A stretch of 64,000 nt of DNA from Paraburkholderia podalyriae (GTDB lineage Bacteria; Pseudomonadota; Gammaproteobacteria; Burkholderiales; Burkholderiaceae). The stretch is from positions 62,001-126,000 of the forward strand of contig NZ_VZQQ01000003.1 in assembly GCF_014397785.1 (NCBI RefSeq), read 5' to 3'. The notes under the pieces were generated by a model. The model did no database searches. It saw nothing but the letters and a program-made list of their open reading frames with translations, and was not told where the DNA came from. Both the position numbers and the translations under genes were made by a program. Position 1 is the first letter of the stretch. Each line of letters begins with the position of its first letter. Shown piece after piece: positions 33,265 to 41,800 of this stretch.

Positions 33265-34851
33265 ATGGCTATCTCGCTGCCGCAGGGCATGGAAATCACC
33301 GGCGACATCAAGCCCGGCTTCGAAGCGATCCTCACCCAGCAAGCGCTGGAGCTCGTCGCGGCGTTGCATCGGACGTTCGAGCCGCGCCGTCAGCAGTTGC
33401 TGCAGGCGCGCGTCGAGCGCACCAGGCGGCTCGACGCGGGCGAGCGGCCCGACTTCCTCGCCGACACGAAGAGCGTGCGCGAAGGCGACTGGAAGATCGC
33501 GCCGCTGCCGCAGGATCTGCAGTGCCGGCGCGTCGAGATCACCGGGCCCGTCGAGCGCAAGATGATCATCAACGCGCTCAATTCGGGCGCCGATTCCTAC
33601 ATGACCGACTTCGAGGATTCGAATGCGCCGAGCTGGGACAACCAGATCACCGGTCATATCAATCTGAAGGACGCGGTGCGCCGCACGATCTCGCTCGAAC
33701 AGAACGGCAAGTCGTATCGGCTCAACGAAAAGACCGCGACGCTGATCGTGCGTCCGCGCGGCTGGCATCTCGACGAGAAGCACGTGAAAGTCGACGGCAA
33801 GCGCGTGTCGGGTGGCATCTTCGATTTCGCGCTGTATCTGGTGCACAACGCGAAGGAGCTGATCGCGCGCGGCTCGGGCCCGTACTTCTATCTGCCGAAG
33901 ATGGAGAGCCATCTTGAGGCGCGCCTGTGGAACGACATCTTCGTCGCCGCGCAGGAAGTGGTCGGCGTGCCGCGCGGCGCGATTCGCGCGACGGTGCTGA
34001 TCGAGACGATCGTCGCCGCGTTCGAAATGGACGAAATCTTGTACGAGCTGCGCGAACATAGCTCGGGCCTGAACGCGGGCCGCTGGGACTACATCTTCTC
34101 GGCGATCAAGAAGTTCAGGAGCGACCGCGACTTCTGCCTCGCCGATCGCTCGCAGATCACGATGACCTCGCCGTTCATGCGCGCGTACGCGCTGCTGTTG
34201 CTGAAGACCTGCCATCGCCGCAACGCGCCGGCGATCGGCGGCATGAGCGCGCTGATTCCGATCAAGAACGATGCGGCCGCGAATGACAAGGCGATGGCCG
34301 GGGTGCGTTCAGACAAGGCGCGCGACGCTGGTGACGGCTACGACGGCGGCTGGGTCGCGCATCCGGGCCTCGTGGCGGTCGCGATGGAAGAGTTCGTCAA
34401 GGTGCTGGGCGACCGGTCGAACCAGATCGACAAGCAGCGCGTCGACGTTCTCGTGACCGCGACCGACCTGCTCGACTTCCGCCCGGAAACGCCGATCACC
34501 GAAACGGGCTTGCGCAACAACATCAACGTCGGCATTCACTACCTCGGCTCGTGGCTCGCGGGCAATGGCTGCGTGCCGATTCACAACCTGATGGAAGACG
34601 CGGCCACCGCCGAGATTTCGCGCTCGCAGGTGTGGCAGTGGATCCGCTCGCCGAAGGGCAAGCTCGACGACGGCCGCAAGGTGACGGCCGAACTGGTGCG
34701 CGAGTTCGCGGCGCAGGAGCTCGACAAGGTCAAACAGACGGTGGGCGGAGATACGAAGCCGTATGAGCGTGCGGCGCAGATCTTCGAGCGGATGTCGACC
34801 GCGGAGCAGTTCACCGATTTTCTGACGCTGCCGCTGTACGAAGAGATTTGA
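33265..34851 (+). CDS. aceB: Malate synthase A
   Basis: Condenses glyoxylate with acetyl-CoA to malate, closing the glyoxylate shunt begun by AceA. ATG at 33265 (MAISLPQGMEITGDIKPGFE) with AAGGAGA just upstream gives 528 residues, normal for the A isoform. Signatures: MTDFEDSNAPSWDNQITGHI, RPRGWHLDEKHV, PYFYLPKMESHLEARLWNDI, VLIETIVAAFEMDEILYEL (catalytic glutamate), GRWDYIFSAIKKF and NLMEDAATAEISRSQVWQW with the catalytic aspartate. It ends near a terminator hairpin. Confidence 0.97.
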   Translation: MAISLPQGMEITGDIKPGFEAILTQQALELVAALHRTFEPRRQQLLQARVERTRRLDAGERPDFLADTKSVREGDWKIAPLPQDLQCRRVEITGPVERKMIINALNSGADSYMTDFEDSNAPSWDNQITGHINLKDAVRRTISLEQNGKSYRLNEKTATLIVRPRGWHLDEKHVKVDGKRVSGGIFDFALYLVHNAKELIARGSGPYFYLPKMESHLEARLWNDIFVAAQEVVGVPRGAIRATVLIETIVAAFEMDEILYELREHSSGLNAGRWDYIFSAIKKFRSDRDFCLADRSQITMTSPFMRAYALLLLKTCHRRNAPAIGGMSALIPIKNDAAANDKAMAGVRSDKARDAGDGYDGGWVAHPGLVAVAMEEFVKVLGDRSNQIDKQRVDVLVTATDLLDFRPETPITETGLRNNINVGIHYLGSWLAGNGCVPIHNLMEDAATAEISRSQVWQWIRSPKGKLDDGRKVTAELVREFAAQELDKVKQTVGGDTKPYERAAQIFERMSTAEQFTDFLTLPLYEEI

Positions 34852-34920
34852 TGGTGTTGATGATGCGGGCTCGGGCGACTGGGGCCTGCTCGAGCCGAGT
34901 GATCGCATCAACCTGAATGA

Positions 34921-34956
34921 CGGCGCGCCGGACACATACGTGGCGCGCCGGTTTTT
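34921..34956 (+). terminator. Rho-independent terminator (aceB)
   Basis: CGGCGCGCC (34921-34929) pairs with GGCGCGCCG (34942-34950) around a 12-base loop, followed by GTTTTT. It lies 70 bases after the aceB stop. Confidence 0.72.
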
Positions 34957-34976
34957 GCTCGCTGTCGTGCACCGGC

Positions 34977-35378
34977 TCAGCGCGTGCGCCGATGTTCGAC
35001 CCAATCTCCCGAACGGATTTCGGGCAGCCCTTTTACCGCGTTCGGCGCGACCGGATAGAAGCGGCAGTTCACGACGTTGCCGTCCACCTTGACCATCACC
35101 TCGCGCGCCAGAAAACGTTCCTCGACGCTCGGATAGACGGCTTCGATTTCGTCGAGCACCGCGACGAGCGCATCGTCGATTTCATAGACGTCGCCGCGCA
35201 CCTCGACGCCCGCTTCGTCGACGACGAGACCCGGATAGTCGCCAAAATCGAACAGATGGCCTCGCACGGTGGTGCTGCCGAGCAGGCTCGGCGTGGGGAT
35301 GTCGTTGCGCGCGGCGGCTTCGCTGATGTCGTTCGCTTCACCGGCACGCAGCGTGCCGTAGACAAAGACGGTCTGCAT
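34977..35378 (-). CDS. Gamma-glutamylcyclotransferase-like (AIG2/YtfP) protein
   Basis: 133-residue cyclotransferase-fold protein. The N-terminal phosphate/glycine motif VFVYGTLRAGEAN is diagnostic, followed by TVRGHLFDFGDYPGLV, GDVYEIDDALVAVLDEIEA and the family C-terminal strand. The acidic residue in the VLDEIEAVYP region sits where the catalytic glutamate is expected. The substrate is unknown; members cyclise gamma-glutamyl amines or act as GGCT-like hydrolases. It is convergent with aceB and divergent from the AraC regulator. Confidence 0.87.
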   Translation of the reverse strand: MQTVFVYGTLRAGEANDISEAAARNDIPTPSLLGSTTVRGHLFDFGDYPGLVVDEAGVEVRGDVYEIDDALVAVLDEIEAVYPSVEERFLAREVMVKVDGNVVNCRFYPVAPNAVKGLPEIRSGDWVEHRRTR

Positions 35379-35558
35379 CGTCGTTGAGTCTCCTGGTCAG
35401 AAGTGATGTCGGTGGCTCGGGGCCATCGGGACATTATGCAACGGTGGTCCGTTGGCGGCAGAAACTGGGCACGCTCTACAATGGCTAAAGCCCACGGCGG
35501 TGAATGGCGGCGGCCACGCCTGGCCCCCATCGCCCCCGTTATCCGAACCGACCTTGCC

Positions 35559-36458
35559 ATGACCTCGTCCGTCGACTCCGACCCGTTGCGCCGTGTACGT
35601 TTCGCCGACATAGCGCCCGAGTTCGCGCCGAACGACACGCATCCGATCCGCGTACGCTCGCGGCCCATGCCGGCGGGCTGGCATATCGCGCGTCATACGC
35701 ATGCGTGGGCGCAGGTCGCGTACGCGTCGCGCGGCGTGCTGCGGGTCGCGACGACGGGCACGACATGGATGGTGCCGCCATCGCGCGCGATCTGGTTGCC
35801 GCCACATGTGACGCACGAAGTGGTCGCCGTCGAGGATGCGTTCCTGCGGACGCTGTACATCACCGAGAGTACGGTGCCGGCCGGGCTCGATACGCCGCGG
35901 GTCGTCGAAGTGTCGAACCTGTTGCGTGAGGTGATTGCCGCGCTCGATACACGCGGCCTGTCCGCCACGCGCGAGCAACTGCTCGGCGCGCTCGCGCTCG
36001 ATGAATTGACGCGCTCCGAGCCGCTGCCACTGTCCGTACCGATGCCCAGCGAAAAGCGGCTGCGCGCGCTGTGCGAGGCCGTGATCGCCGACCCGATGCA
36101 TGGCGAGTCGCTCGAACAGTGGGCATCGACCGTGGGTGCGAGCACGCGCACGATCGCGCGGCTGTTTCGTCAGGAATTGGGGGTGAGTTTTTCGCAGTGG
36201 CGTCAGCAGGCGATTCTCGCGCGCGCGATTCCTCTGCTGAGCCAGGGACGGCCGCTGTCGCACGTCGCGCAGGAATTGGGCTATCAGAGCCAGAGCGCGT
36301 TCTCCGCGATGTTCCGGCGCGCGTTCGGGGCGAGCCCGCGCGCGTTTATCGAGCGCGGCGCCGAGCATCGCGCGAGCAACGGCGAGCATGAGGATGCGCA
36401 AGCGGATGAGGAAACGGCGCAGGATCAAGCCAGTCCGGCACACGTTGCTGAGCGGTGA
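35559..36458 (+). CDS. AraC-family regulator with cupin N-domain
   Basis: Transcription factor of 299 residues (ATG at 35559, MTSSVDSDPLRRVRFADIAP). The N-terminal cupin-like effector domain (HIARHTHAWAQVAYASRGVL, VPPSRAIWLPPHVTHEVVAV) precedes two C-terminal HTHs (about 175-275: SLEQWASTVGASTRTIARLF, LSHVAQELGYQSQSAFSAMF with the PRAF motif). An acidic low-complexity tail follows. The HTH-preceding RTIARLF pattern is common in regulators next to exporter or MFS genes; its target here is not evident. Confidence 0.9.
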   Translation: MTSSVDSDPLRRVRFADIAPEFAPNDTHPIRVRSRPMPAGWHIARHTHAWAQVAYASRGVLRVATTGTTWMVPPSRAIWLPPHVTHEVVAVEDAFLRTLYITESTVPAGLDTPRVVEVSNLLREVIAALDTRGLSATREQLLGALALDELTRSEPLPLSVPMPSEKRLRALCEAVIADPMHGESLEQWASTVGASTRTIARLFRQELGVSFSQWRQQAILARAIPLLSQGRPLSHVAQELGYQSQSAFSAMFRRAFGASPRAFIERGAEHRASNGEHEDAQADEETAQDQASPAHVAER

Positions 36459-36505
36459 TCGGCGATCGCCAGCCTTGCGCGTCGGGCATCGACGCAGGCC
36501 CCGCA

Positions 36506-36970
36506 TCAAACCCGCCGCGCCAGATGACGGATGGCGCCTAGCTGCGCGAGCCGCGGCCCGGCGAGCTTATAGCCCTTGCGCTGATACAGCCGCGCCGCCG
36601 GATTATCGACGAACACGCGCAACTGCAACTCGCGCAGCCCGCGTTCGCGCGCCCATTGATGCGAGACGTCGAGCAGAAACGTACCCGCGCCGAGCCGCCG
36701 ATACCCTTCGGCAATCTGCACGTCGCGGATATGCAGCGAATCACCCTCCTCGGTGATACGCAGCACGCCCATCGGCACGCCATCCATTTCGAGAATGAAA
36801 TTCTCCGATTCCCGCCAACTGCCGAGAAACAGATCGCTGCGCCACACCAGATGATGCCGGCGATAGTAGCCGCCCATGTTGTTGCGGGTCAGTGCCTCGG
36901 CAAACTCGAAATCGTCCATGCTGGCCGTGCGCAGATGAAACGGTAACGGAGCTTCGGTGGGATCGAACAT
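36506..36970 (-). CDS. GNAT family N-acetyltransferase
   Basis: 154-residue acetyltransferase, ATG at 36970 (MFDPTEAPLPFHLRTASMDD). Motif A is DVQIAEGYRRLGAGTFLLDV (pattern R-x-x-G-x-G/A), preceded by VPMGVLRITEEG and followed by LQLRVFVDNPAARLYQRKGYK, the normal GNAT order. The substrate is unknown. Longer in-frame starts upstream run into the tRNA-Asp gene and are unlikely. It is the first protein gene after the tRNA terminator, same strand. Confidence 0.85.
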   Translation of the reverse strand: MFDPTEAPLPFHLRTASMDDFEFAEALTRNNMGGYYRRHHLVWRSDLFLGSWRESENFILEMDGVPMGVLRITEEGDSLHIRDVQIAEGYRRLGAGTFLLDVSHQWARERGLRELQLRVFVDNPAARLYQRKGYKLAGPRLAQLGAIRHLARRV

Positions 36971-37080
36971 GGCGAAACCGCTTGGATGAGTCGGATTAAC
37001 GGTAAAACAGGCCGCGCGCGCTGGCAATGGCTGTTTGTCCCGAGCCTTCCGGGAGGCGGCCGGCAACGCACAGTGGAAAT

Positions 37081-37112
37081 AAAAAAAGCCCACTTCTTGC
37101 GAAGTGGGCTTT
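37081..37112 (-). terminator. Terminator after the distal tRNA-Glu/tRNA-Asp pair
   Basis: AAAGCCCACTTC / GAAGTGGGCTTT with a TTGC loop (37085-37096, 37101-37112). On the minus strand the stem is followed by a T run (complement of the A run at 37081-37087). Confidence 0.88.
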
Positions 37113-37120
37113 CTCAAATC

Positions 37121-37197
37121 TGGCGGAGCGGACGGGGCTCGAACCCGCGACCCCCGGCGTGACAGGCCGGTATTCTGACCAACTGAACTACCGCTCC
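37121..37197 (-). tRNA. tRNA-Asp (GTC), copy 2
   Basis: 77 bases including encoded CCA. Acceptor GGAGCGG / CCGCTCC, anticodon arm CCGGC-CTGTCAC-GCCGG with GTC, and T-loop TTCGAGC. It differs from copy 1 in the acceptor (GGAGCGG versus GGAGTGG) and D-loop. Confidence 0.97.
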
Positions 37198-37278
37198 GGA
37201 TTTTGCATCGCAGCCTGCGAGCCATGCTCGCTGGCTACTGCACCGTTCAAACTTCCAACCGAACGACGCCCGATGTTC

Positions 37279-37354
37279 TGGCGTCCCCTAGGGGATTCGA
37301 ACCCCTGTACTCACCGTGAAAGGGTGATGTCCTAGGCCTCTAGACGAAGGGGAC
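37279..37354 (-). tRNA. tRNA-Glu (TTC), copy 2
   Basis: 76 bases including CCA. Acceptor GTCCCCT / AGGGGAC, anticodon loop CTTTCAC with TTC, T-loop TTCGAAT. Identical through the body to copy 1 at 37583. Confidence 0.97.
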
Positions 37355-37380
37355 AACGTGCTGCTTACACCTTTAATGAA

Positions 37381-37412
37381 AAAGCCCGTTCAGGTTTGTA
37401 TGAACGGGCTTT
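37381..37412 (-). terminator. Terminator after the proximal tRNA-Glu/tRNA-Asp pair
   Basis: AAAGCCCGTTCA (37381-37392) and TGAACGGGCTTT (37401-37412) form a 12-bp stem, followed on the minus strand by T residues. It lies inside the array, between the two Glu-Asp modules. Confidence 0.82.
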
Positions 37413-37415
37413 GTC

Positions 37416-37492
37416 TGGCGGAGTGGACGGGACTCGAACCCGCGACCCCCGGCGTGACAGGCCGGTATTCTAACCGACTGAACTACCACTCC
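37416..37492 (-). tRNA. tRNA-Asp (GTC), copy 1
   Basis: 77 bases including CCA. Acceptor GGAGTGG / CCACTCC, anticodon GTC in CTGTCAC, T-arm GCGGGTTCGAGTCCCGT. Confidence 0.97.
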
Positions 37493-37582
37493 AGTCTTTA
37501 CACCCTGCTTGCGAGCGTCGGTTAGTTCTCTGCAAGCTGCGCCGCCTCAATATTACTCGAATACTAAAGCGACGCTGATGTT

Positions 37583-37658
37583 TGGCGTCCCCTAGGGGAT
37601 TCGAACCCCTGTACTCACCGTGAAAGGGTGATGTCCTAGGCCTCTAGACGAAGGGGAC
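37583..37658 (-). tRNA. tRNA-Glu (TTC), copy 1
   Basis: 76 bases including CCA. Anticodon TTC in loop CTTTCAC, T-loop TTCGAAT, acceptor GTCCCCT. The 188 bases between it and tRNA-Ala are AT-rich with no clear promoter of their own. Confidence 0.97.
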
Positions 37659-37846
37659 AAAATCTTTTCAGATCCGTCTTAATTCGCTATTGCTTTGATC
37701 AACCCGCGCTAACTTTTCAGTTAATTCGCCAAGCTGTTTTCTCGTCAACTGCGAAGACCGTTATTTTAACTACGTTTCAGCGATTAGTGAAATCTTTTTT
37801 CTACAACCTTAAGAGTTCTTAACCACTTTAACTTCTCTGCTCTGTT

Positions 37847-37922
<76 letters not shown>

Positions 37923-37940
37923 GCAGATCAGAGAAACGAG

Positions 37941-37969
37941 ATTCTAGAGGGCGATCTGCGCTTTGTAAA
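37941..37969 (-). promoter_or_regulatory. Sigma-70 promoter of the tRNA array
   Basis: Read on the minus strand: -35 TTTACA (37969-37964), 17-base spacer, -10 TAGAAT (37946-37941), placed about 19 bases before the 5' end of tRNA-Ala. This is the best promoter match I found in the window. Confidence 0.82.
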
Positions 37970-38040
37970 CACCCTTTGAGCAATTACATGCGAATTTCTT
38001 CCGACGGCAGGGGAACCCTCTGATGCGCGCCTGCCCCTGA

Positions 38041-39450
38041 TCAGCCGAGCGATCTTTCGATGCGGCTAACGACGACGTCGCGACCAAACAGCATCAGTAC
38101 GTTATCGATCGACGGCGTATGCGTGGTGCCCGCCACCAGCAGACGCACCGGCATCGCGAGTTGCGGCATCTTCAGCTTGTGCGCGCCGAGCGTCGCCTTC
38201 AGCGCTGCGGCGATCGCCTCCCTGGTCCACTCCACCGTCTTCAATGCAGCGGCCAGATCAGCGAGCGCAGGGCGAACCGCGTCGGTCACGTGCTGTGCCA
38301 GCGACTCGGCATCAGGTGCCGGCGTGCGATAGAACATCGCGGCGTTCTGTGCGATCTCCTTCACCGTCGACGCACGGTCCTTCATTAGGCCCACCACGCC
38401 GGTCAAATCAGGACCTTGCGCGAGCGCGGCTTCATCGATGCCGAGCTTCGCGAAGAACGGTTTCGCCAGTTCGGCGAGGCGTGCGTTGTCGGCTTCCTTG
38501 ATGTAGTGCGCGTTGAGCCAGTTCAGCTTGTCGTGGTCGTACTGCGCCGGCGACTTGCCGAGATGCTCGAGATCGAACCATTCGACGAACTGCTCGCGCG
38601 TGAAAATCTCCGCATCTCCGTGCGACCAGCCGAGACGCGCCAGATAGTTGACGACCGCTTCCGGCAGATAGCCCGCGTCGCGGTACCCCATCACGCTCAT
38701 CGCGCCGTGGCGCTTGCTCATCTTCTCACCCTGCTCGTTCAGCACGGTCGGCAGGTGCGCGTACACCGGCGGCTCGCCGCCGAGCGCGCGCAGAATGTTG
38801 ATCTGGCGCGGCGTGTTGTTGACGTGATCGTCGCCGCGGATCACGTGTGTGATGCGCATGTCGAGATCATCGACGACGACGCAGAAGTTATACGTCGGCG
38901 TGCCGTCCGGGCGCGCGATCACGAGGTCGTCGAGTTCTTCGTTCGAGATTTCGATGCGGCCTTTCACCGCGTCGTCCCACGCGACCACGCCGGTCAGCGG
39001 ATTACGAAAGCGCAGCACCGGCTTCACGCCCGCGGGCGGCTCCGGCAGCACCTTGCCCGGCTCCGGACGCCACGTGCCGTCGTAGCGCGGCTTTTCGCCC
39101 GCTTCGCGCTGGCGCTCGCGCAGCGCGTCGAGTTCTTCGGTCGACATGTAGCACGGATAGACGAGCCCCGCGTCCTGCATCTGCTTCAGCACTTCGCGAT
39201 AGCGGTCCATGCGCTGCATCTGGTAGAACGGGCCTTCGTCGAAATCGAGACCCAGCCACGCCATGCCTTCGAGAATCGCGTCGACGGATTCGGTCGTGGA
39301 GCGCTCGAGGTCGGTGTCCTCGACCCGCAGCACGAAGATCCCATTCATCTTGCGCGCGAACGCCCACGGATACAGCGCGGAGCGGATGTTGCCCAGGTGG
39401 ATGAAGCCGGTGGGACTCGGTGCGAAACGGGTACGAACGGAGGTGGTCAT
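38041..39450 (-). CDS. gltX: Glutamate-tRNA ligase
   Basis: Class I aminoacyl-tRNA synthetase charging tRNA-Glu, 469 residues. The HIGH-equivalent is [18 protein letters not shown] (residues 8-25), the KMSKS-equivalent is [10 protein letters not shown], and the tRNA-recognition region is [18 protein letters not shown]. The C-terminal anticodon-binding domain is helical ([17 protein letters not shown]). ATG at 39450. It lies next to two tRNA-Glu genes on the same strand, 118 bases before tRNA-Ala. Length fits the discriminating or bacterial GluRS type; whether it also charges tRNA-Gln cannot be told here. Confidence 0.97.
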   Translation of the reverse strand: MTTSVRTRFAPSPTGFIHLGNIRSALYPWAFARKMNGIFVLRVEDTDLERSTTESVDAILEGMAWLGLDFDEGPFYQMQRMDRYREVLKQMQDAGLVYPCYMSTEELDALRERQREAGEKPRYDGTWRPEPGKVLPEPPAGVKPVLRFRNPLTGVVAWDDAVKGRIEISNEELDDLVIARPDGTPTYNFCVVVDDLDMRITHVIRGDDHVNNTPRQINILRALGGEPPVYAHLPTVLNEQGEKMSKRHGAMSVMGYRDAGYLPEAVVNYLARLGWSHGDAEIFTREQFVEWFDLEHLGKSPAQYDHDKLNWLNAHYIKEADNARLAELAKPFFAKLGIDEAALAQGPDLTGVVGLMKDRASTVKEIAQNAAMFYRTPAPDAESLAQHVTDAVRPALADLAAALKTVEWTREAIAAALKATLGAHKLKMPQLAMPVRLLVAGTTHTPSIDNVLMLFGRDVVVSRIERSLG

Positions 39451-39938
39451 TAGCGGTTACTCGGAAAACAGGCGCCGGCGCTCATGCGCACACGACTACG
39501 AAGCGCGGCAGCGAAGCGTGCCCATGCTGCGCGCAATGTCGCGCACGGCCACGAGGGAAATAAATGCAAGAGCCGAATTATACCTTCCGCACGCGGGTTG
39601 CCGCCCTCGTCCGAATGGCCTGAAGCGCACGGCCGAGCGGCGTCCGGACACCCGCGTACACGCTTCTTCGCCGCTCGCGCAACCCATCGTGGAGAAACGC
39701 CGCGCCAGTTCCGAACACTTCCTCTGCAACGATTCATTACAGCGAGCCGCGCGAGCCGATCGTTTGCTTTAAGATGTGCGCGCGCTGCGATAGAGGGCTA
39801 ACCGCACATCGATCCATTAGAGAGGGACAACCTCCCAGCGCGCGGAATCGCCGTCGGCGGTCCGCCTGGCCTGACCTCAGCCTGACCGCGGTACGCGCGA
39901 CGCCGCCTGCGTCGCTCGCGCCGTCGCTGGAGAACTCG
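39451..39938. other. Divergent gap between gltX and the patatin gene
   Basis: 488 bases with no supported gene. On the minus strand a perfect TATAAT (39583-39578) could serve gltX with a leader of roughly 120 bases, but its -35 is poor. The rest is GC-rich and has no repeat or hairpin I would call. Confidence 0.4.
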
Positions 39939-40889
39939 TTGAAACCCTCATCCCCCAGTTTGAGCCGCCGCAACTTCTCGTTGGCGGCCGCATCCGCGGT
40001 GCTTGCCGCGTGCACCACGACCGCCGGCAAACTCGATAGCGCGCCGATCACCGCGACGGCCGCCCTGTCTCCAACGCCGCCTGAAAAAGCGCAACAGAAG
40101 CCGGTGCGCGTCGCGCTCGCACTCGGTGGCGGCGCCGCGCGCGGCTTCGCGCACATCGGCGTGATCAAGGCGCTCGAGGCGCGCAATATTCAGGTCGATC
40201 TGGTCGTCGGCACGAGCGCCGGCTCGGTGGTCGGCGCGCTGTACGCGTCGGGCATGAACGGCTTCGCGCTAAACAAGCTCGCGCTGTCGATGGACGAGGC
40301 GTCGATCAGCGACTGGGCGATGCCGTTTCGTACGCGCGGCTTCCTGCAGGGCGTCGCGCTGCAGAACTACCTGAACACGACGCTGAACAACCGCCCGATC
40401 GAGAAGATGGCGAGGCCGCTCGGTGTGGTCGCGACCGATCTGCAAACCGGCCAGCCGATCCTGTTCCAGCGCGGCAACACCGGCATCGCGGTGCGCGCGT
40501 CGTGCAGCGTGCCGTCGATTTTCGAGCCGGTGAAGATCGGCGGTCACGAGTACGTGGATGGGGGTCTCGTGAGTCCGGTACCGGCGTCGTTCGCGCGCAA
40601 GATGGGCGCGGATTTCGTGATCGCCGTCGATATCTCGCAGCGACCGGAGACCGGCGTCACGGCAAGCTCGTTCGACGTGCTGATGCAGACCTTCACGATC
40701 ATGGGCCAGACGATCAAGGCCTACGAGCTCGACAAGTACGCCGACGTGGTGATCCGGCCGAATCTCGCTGCGATGAGCGGCAGCGATTTCTCACAGCGCA
40801 ACGCGGCAATTCTCGCCGGCGAGGAAGCGGTCGCGAAGACGATGCCGGAATTGCAGCGCACCCTCGCCGCGCGGCGAACGGGCGCCTGA
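39939..40889 (+). CDS. Patatin-like phospholipase, probable Tat-exported lipoprotein
   Basis: Ser-Asp dyad lipase/esterase. The TTG start at 39939 is six bases after GGAG and gives 316 residues. The N-terminus MKPSSPSLSRRNFSLAAASA is a twin-arginine signal (SRRNFSL) ending in a lipobox LAAC, so export by Tat and lipidation are likely. Catalytic parts: oxyanion loop LGGGAARGFAHIG, nucleophile S93 in GTSAGS, and D207 in the DGG motif (YVDGGLVSPVP). It is a RssA-like single-domain form, monocistronic and convergent with nlpC across a shared terminator. Confidence 0.9.
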   Translation: MKPSSPSLSRRNFSLAAASAVLAACTTTAGKLDSAPITATAALSPTPPEKAQQKPVRVALALGGGAARGFAHIGVIKALEARNIQVDLVVGTSAGSVVGALYASGMNGFALNKLALSMDEASISDWAMPFRTRGFLQGVALQNYLNTTLNNRPIEKMARPLGVVATDLQTGQPILFQRGNTGIAVRASCSVPSIFEPVKIGGHEYVDGGLVSPVPASFARKMGADFVIAVDISQRPETGVTASSFDVLMQTFTIMGQTIKAYELDKYADVVIRPNLAAMSGSDFSQRNAAILAGEEAVAKTMPELQRTLAARRTGA

Positions 40890-40951
40890 AGCGGTACGGG
40901 TGGCGCGCAGTGACCGCGCGCCACCATCGCAATTATTCGCGGATCAAACGC

Positions 40952-40985
40952 AAAAAAGCCTGCTTCAAATGAAGCAGGCTTTTTT
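40952..40985. terminator. Bidirectional terminator between patatin and NlpC/P60 genes
   Basis: AAAAAAGCCTGCTTC / GAAGCAGGCTTTTTT with an AAAT loop. A and T runs flank both sides, so it can stop transcription in both directions between the convergent genes. Confidence 0.92.
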
Positions 40986-41001
40986 TCGCCTCAGCGCGGA
41001 A

Positions 41002-41664
41002 TCAGTTATTCCCGCCGAGCGTGGCGGTCACGCGCTTGCGCAGATCGTCGCCCTGATACGAAGTCTCGATCCGGCGCGCACCCGTGAAGCGCTTTTCCCA
41101 GTACCCGTCATCCATGTCGTCGACACGGATCGTGCTGCCGGTGGACGGCGAGTGCACGAACTTGTTGTCGCCGATATAGATACCGACGTGCGAGAACGTG
41201 CGGCGCATCGTGTTGAAGAACACCAGATCGCCCGGCTTCAGGTCGCTTACGCGCACCTTCTCGCCAACCCGGCTCATTTCCTCGGCACGGCGCGGCAGTG
41301 CGAGTCCCAGCGTGTCCTGGAACACGTAGCGTACGAAACCGCTGCAATCGAGCCCCGAATCCGGCGTATTACCGCCCCAACGGTAGCGAACGCCGATCAT
41401 GTTCAGCGCGCCCACTACCACATCGCCCGCCTTGCCAGCCATGCCGGAGAGGAACGATTTGGCGCCGCTTTCGCTGCCGGCAGCCTTGGTCTGGGGAGTG
41501 AGGAGGGAGAGAGGATCCGAGCCGCTGGTGGTCGGATATGAGGCATTCTGATTAAAGTTGCTGACTTCGTCGGCGAAAGCGCCGGGAGCTGCTGCCATCA
41601 AGACGCCAATGAACATCCCGGCGACGACGCGCGTGCAAGCCTGGGTGAAGTTTCTGTGCTGCAT
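41002..41664 (-). CDS. Secreted NlpC/P60 peptidoglycan hydrolase
   Basis: Cysteine peptidase that cleaves peptidoglycan stem peptides, 220 residues. A Sec signal (residues 1-31, cleavage after AFA) precedes a short Ser/Thr-rich linker and the catalytic domain (about 80-215). The triad is C107 in LDCSGFVRYVF, H159 in FSHVGIYIG and H171 in KFVHSPS. Supporting motifs are GVRYRWGGNTPDSG, LPRRAEEMS and LKPGDLVFF. It is monocistronic, downstream of the AT-rich gap beside the yej operon. Confidence 0.93.
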   Translation of the reverse strand: MQHRNFTQACTRVVAGMFIGVLMAAAPGAFADEVSNFNQNASYPTTSGSDPLSLLTPQTKAAGSESGAKSFLSGMAGKAGDVVVGALNMIGVRYRWGGNTPDSGLDCSGFVRYVFQDTLGLALPRRAEEMSRVGEKVRVSDLKPGDLVFFNTMRRTFSHVGIYIGDNKFVHSPSTGSTIRVDDMDDGYWEKRFTGARRIETSYQGDDLRKRVTATLGGNN

Positions 41665-41800
41665 TGGTCGGTAGTTTTTGCCAAAAAATCAGGGGTCTAG
41701 AAAAAAAGTTTGCTCGATACTAGCCAGTAAGTATTTGCGTGTCAAAAGGAATAGGAAAAATCAATCGGGTTACGCACCCAATTGGGGAAAGGGTGAAAAA

